NCBI RefSeq assembly: GCF_900115055.1
Contig: NZ_FOVD01000007.1
Location: forward strand, 1 to 64,000
Source: Chryseobacterium oleae
Lineage (GTDB): Bacteria; Bacteroidota; Bacteroidia; Flavobacteriales; Weeksellaceae
Length of the DNA: 64,000 nucleotides
Reading direction: 5' to 3'
Shown in pieces: positions 61,645 through 64,000 of this stretch. The number at the start of each line of letters is the position of its first letter. The stretch's first letter is position 1. The position numbers were made by a program, and so were the translations under genes. Under the pieces are notes generated by a model. That model was not told the origin of the DNA. It ran no database searches and saw nothing but the letters and a program-made list of their open reading frames with translations.

Positions 61645-63168
61645 TTATTTTAAGTTTTTAAGATATTGCTTTACTTCCTCCAGATACGGATACATCACCA
61701 TATCGTCTGAGAACGCAGGAATAATCTTTCTTATTTCGTCATACAGCTCTTTGGTAGAAGACGAAACTTTATCCTGAAATCCAAGGTATTCCACAGCCTG
61801 AATGATGGTAATCGCTTCAATCGCCAATACCTCAAATGCATTCTCGATCACCTTTCTGCAGATCACCGCAGCATTGGTTCCCATGCTTACAATATCCTGA
61901 TTATCATTATTATTAGGGATACTGTGTACATACATTGAATTGGACAACATCTGGCTTTCCGCTGTAGTAGATGTCGCTGTAAACTGAACGCCCTGCATTC
62001 CGAAATTGAACCCTAATTTACCTAAATTTACAAAAGGAGGCAAGATTTCGTTGATCTTTGCATTTAAAAGGTAGTTCAACTGCCTTTCTGCCAGCATCGT
62101 CAGCTTGGTCACAACAATTTTCAGCTTGTCCATTTCCAATGAAATATAATCTCCGTGGAAATTTCCTCCATGATAAACGTGCTTGTCTGCTACATTGATA
62201 ATCGGGTTGTCATTTGCTGAATTGATCTCATTTTCAAGAACATTTTCAGTATATTCCAAAGTATCCAAAACAGGTCCTAAGATCTGTGGAACACATCTTA
62301 ATGAATAATATTCCTGAACTTTTTCCTTAAATACTTTTTCCTGTTCTTCGAAATGGGTATAAAGATGATCTTCTCTTTTTCTGATCAGTTTACTGTCAGC
62401 CAAGTGGGCACGCATTCTCTCGGCTACTTTCTGCTGACCGTAATGTTTTTTCGTACCGTTCAAAGCTTCCGAAAGATGGTCATCATACGCCTGAACGATC
62501 TCATTGATCGCACATGAAAGTCTGATTGAAATATCGGTCAGCTGATTCGCTTTATAGGCATTTACAATTCCTATCCCGGACATTACGGAAGTACCGTTCA
62601 TCAAAGCAAGTCCTTCACGGATCTCCACTTTGATAGGCTCTAATCCTTCTGCTTCAAAAACATCTTTTGTCGTTTTTCTTTCGCCATTATAATATACTTC
62701 TCCTTCTCCTATCAGTACCAAAGCAAGGTGTGCAAGCTGCACCAAATCCCCACTTGCTCCTACTCCTCCATGCTCAAAGATCAACGGCGTAATATCTCTG
62801 TTGATCAATTCTTTAAGTAAATAAACGACAGACTGATGAACGCCTGAATTCCCAAGCGAAAGGGTATTCAATCTCGCCAGCATACAGGCTTTTACTTCCT
62901 GAGCAGGCAGTGGATTTCCGATCCCTGAAGAATGGCTTCTGATCAGGTTATACTGAAGCTGGTGGGTATCCTCATCACTGATTTTGAACTGAGCCATAGG
63001 CCCAAATCCGGTATTCACACCATATATTACTTTGTTTCGCGAAAATTCCTTTAAAAACTGAAAACTTGTTTCCACTCTATCCAAAAGTGTTTCGTCCAGT
63101 TCAATTTTTTCGTTCTCAATGATAATTTTTTGAAAATCCTTCAGTTCTAAAAAGCTATTTATTTTCAT
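61645..63168 (-). CDS. Tyrosine ammonia-lyase (MIO family)
   Basis: A 507-residue homotetrameric lyase; the ATG at 63168 is preferred over a TTG one codon upstream. It turns L-tyrosine into trans-4-coumarate, the aryl starter of flexirubin. The MIO cofactor forms from Ala138-Ser139-Gly140 in GGVGASGDLVQLAHLA. The specificity pair is Ser-His in NLIRSHSSGIG, which in the general family hints at histidine. However, I recall the same SHSSG in the proven tyrosine lyase of Flavobacterium johnsoniae, to which this protein is very similar overall. It heads the - arm with a divergent promoter. Confidence 0.92.
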   Translation of the reverse strand: MKINSFLELKDFQKIIIENEKIELDETLLDRVETSFQFLKEFSRNKVIYGVNTGFGPMAQFKISDEDTHQLQYNLIRSHSSGIGNPLPAQEVKACMLARLNTLSLGNSGVHQSVVYLLKELINRDITPLIFEHGGVGASGDLVQLAHLALVLIGEGEVYYNGERKTTKDVFEAEGLEPIKVEIREGLALMNGTSVMSGIGIVNAYKANQLTDISIRLSCAINEIVQAYDDHLSEALNGTKKHYGQQKVAERMRAHLADSKLIRKREDHLYTHFEEQEKVFKEKVQEYYSLRCVPQILGPVLDTLEYTENVLENEINSANDNPIINVADKHVYHGGNFHGDYISLEMDKLKIVVTKLTMLAERQLNYLLNAKINEILPPFVNLGKLGFNFGMQGVQFTATSTTAESQMLSNSMYVHSIPNNNDNQDIVSMGTNAAVICRKVIENAFEVLAIEAITIIQAVEYLGFQDKVSSSTKELYDEIRKIIPAFSDDMVMYPYLEEVKQYLKNLK

Positions 63169-63265
63169 CAATTAAAAGTAATAGTTGATAATTTTGTAAA
63201 ATATTAATTAATTGTCACTAATTTTGCGGCAAAGATAGAAGTTATTATTAAAATAAAAAATCAAG
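63169..63265. promoter_or_regulatory. Divergent promoter pair between tyrosine ammonia-lyase and halogenase
   Basis: On the minus strand TATCTTTG at 63230-63237 faces the lyase, giving a leader of roughly 55 bases. On the plus strand TAATTTTG at 63219-63226 with TTG at 63194-63196 (22-base spacing) faces the halogenase. The boxes are three bases apart, so RNA polymerase binding at one likely hinders the other. No repressor operator is seen. Confidence 0.65.
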
Positions 63266-64000
63266 ATGAGCAAAGAATTTGTTGATGTTCTTGTAATCGG
63301 GGCTGGGCCTTCCGGTTGCGTATCTTCTTCATACTTAAAGAAGAACAATGTCAACGTAAAAGTGGTCGAAAAGACAAAATTCCCCAGACTTGTAGTAGGT
63401 GAAAGCCTAATACCCAGGGTTATGGATCATTTTGACGAGGCCGGACTTTTTCCTGCTTTGGATAAAATGGGCTTTGAAAAAAAACTGGGCGCACGTTTTT
63501 TACGTGGCGATGAAGTCTGCATTTTTGATTTCAGTGATAAGTTCGGAGAAGGCTGGGACTGGACCTGGCAGGTTCCGAGAGCTGATTTTGATAATACTCT
63601 TGCCAAGGAAGTGATCAACAAAGGCATCGATCTTGAATTTGAAACTGAAGTCATAGATATCCAGTTTAACGGTACAGACTCTATCACAACAGTAAAAACA
63701 AAGGATGGCGAAACAAAAGAAATTCATTCCAAATTCGTCATCGACTCCAGTGGATACGGAAGAGTACTTCCAAGACTTCTTGATCTTGAAAAACCATCCA
63801 AACTGTCTCCTCATTCTGCAATTTTTGCCCACGTAGAAGATAGTAACAGAGAGGAAGGTGAAGAGGGAACGCTGATCTCTTTTGATATTATAGAAACTGA
63901 AGTATGGCTTTGGGTGATTCCTTTCTCTAATGGAAATACGAGTGTAGGAATTGTAGGCCCTACGGAATACATCGACAAACTTTCTGAAAACGGTGATACT
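63266..64000 (+). CDS. Flavin-dependent halogenase-like oxidoreductase (partial, runs off the window)
   Basis: 245 residues are visible, with no stop before base 64000. The FAD motif VIGAGPSGCVSS begins at residue 10, a VGESLIPRVMDHF segment follows (the GES/P block of this family), and WLWVIP at residues 214-219 fits the WxWxIP signature of flavin-dependent halogenases. Flexirubins of several flavobacteria carry chlorine on the aryl ring, so chlorination of the tyrosine-derived ring or its ACP thioester is the likely role. Related hydroxylases share most motifs, so hydroxylation remains possible. It is divergent from the lyase. Confidence 0.88.
   Translation, partial: MSKEFVDVLVIGAGPSGCVSSSYLKKNNVNVKVVEKTKFPRLVVGESLIPRVMDHFDEAGLFPALDKMGFEKKLGARFLRGDEVCIFDFSDKFGEGWDWTWQVPRADFDNTLAKEVINKGIDLEFETEVIDIQFNGTDSITTVKTKDGETKEIHSKFVIDSSGYGRVLPRLLDLEKPSKLSPHSAIFAHVEDSNREEGEEGTLISFDIIETEVWLWVIPFSNGNTSVGIVGPTEYIDKLSENGDT

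Noticed and set aside
61645..63168. Histidine ammonia-lyase
   Set aside because: The pathway context and the strong resemblance to a characterised flavobacterial tyrosine lyase outweigh the Ser-His selectivity rule.
23826..63168. Large antisense open frames throughout the cluster
   Set aside because: They mirror conserved genes in the opposite frame, lack family motifs and initiate without promoter boxes.

Overview
The window looks like a chromosome segment of a Chryseobacterium-type flavobacterium (Bacteroidota). Evidence seen in the sequence: AT-rich intergenic DNA, promoters of the flavobacterial form TTG-N17-23-TAnnTTTG, almost no Shine-Dalgarno sites, several proteins with type IX secretion (T9SS) C-terminal sorting domains, and a flexirubin-type aryl polyene/dialkylresorcinol gene set. 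The genus is an inference from gene content and protein similarity from memory; no search was run.

Layout. 1-331: leader with two tandem promoters reading leftward out of the window. 332-2456 (-): a secreted protein of unknown function, an RmlD-type sugar reductase and a hotdog thioesterase. 2520-7858 (-): outer-membrane assembly block (two OmpH/Skp chaperones, BamA, UppS, DUF6089-type protein). 8072-15548 (-): polysaccharide export and synthesis genes (BY-kinase with a Gly-Tyr tail, Wza-like lipoprotein, WecA-like transferase, GT2, SGNH hydrolase), with an arginase-fold protein at the head. 15708-18266 (-): topA. 18540-21971 (-): large T9SS cargo with a duplicated FISUMP-like module. 22352-23491 (-): an EpsG-like membrane protein.

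23826-47380 (+) and 53425-63168 (-) are the two converging arms of a flexirubin-type pigment cluster. The + arm carries an MMPL exporter/acyltransferase fusion, DarA, DarB, two hotdog proteins, a BtrH-like acyltransferase with an ABC transporter, a thioesterase, two ketosynthases, a half ketosynthase, a chain-length-factor-like protein, an ACP, a deacetylase, a LolA-like carrier, lipoproteins, a FabZ-like dehydratase and a GT2-DUF2062 protein. The - arm starts with tyrosine ammonia-lyase and continues with a WG-repeat protein, FabG, a ketosynthase, an ACP, an LpxL-like acyltransferase, an FAD-dependent desaturase-like protein, a C45 autoproteolytic acyltransferase and a DUF1648 protein. A WxWxIP flavin halogenase starts divergently from the lyase and runs off the right edge. 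Tandem M36 metallopeptidases with T9SS tails (47598-53239, -) lie where the two arms converge. An M16 peptidase and intergenic repeats (30459-34151) split the + arm.

Inferred pathway: tyrosine is deaminated to 4-coumarate, which is extended on ACPs by the ketosynthases, FabG and the dehydratases to an aryl polyene. DarB and DarA make the dialkylresorcinol. Acyltransferases (LpxL-like, BtrH-like, C45 or the AT domain of the MMPL fusion) are candidates for ester formation. The halogenase decorates the aryl ring, and MMPL/LolA/ABC proteins move the product to the outer membrane. No aryl-CoA/ACP ligase or phosphopantetheinyl transferase is visible; they may lie beyond position 64000. The pathway class is known; the less familiar parts are the candidate ester-forming enzymes, the decayed methyltransferase tail of the MMPL fusion, and palindromic repeat elements beside both ACP genes.
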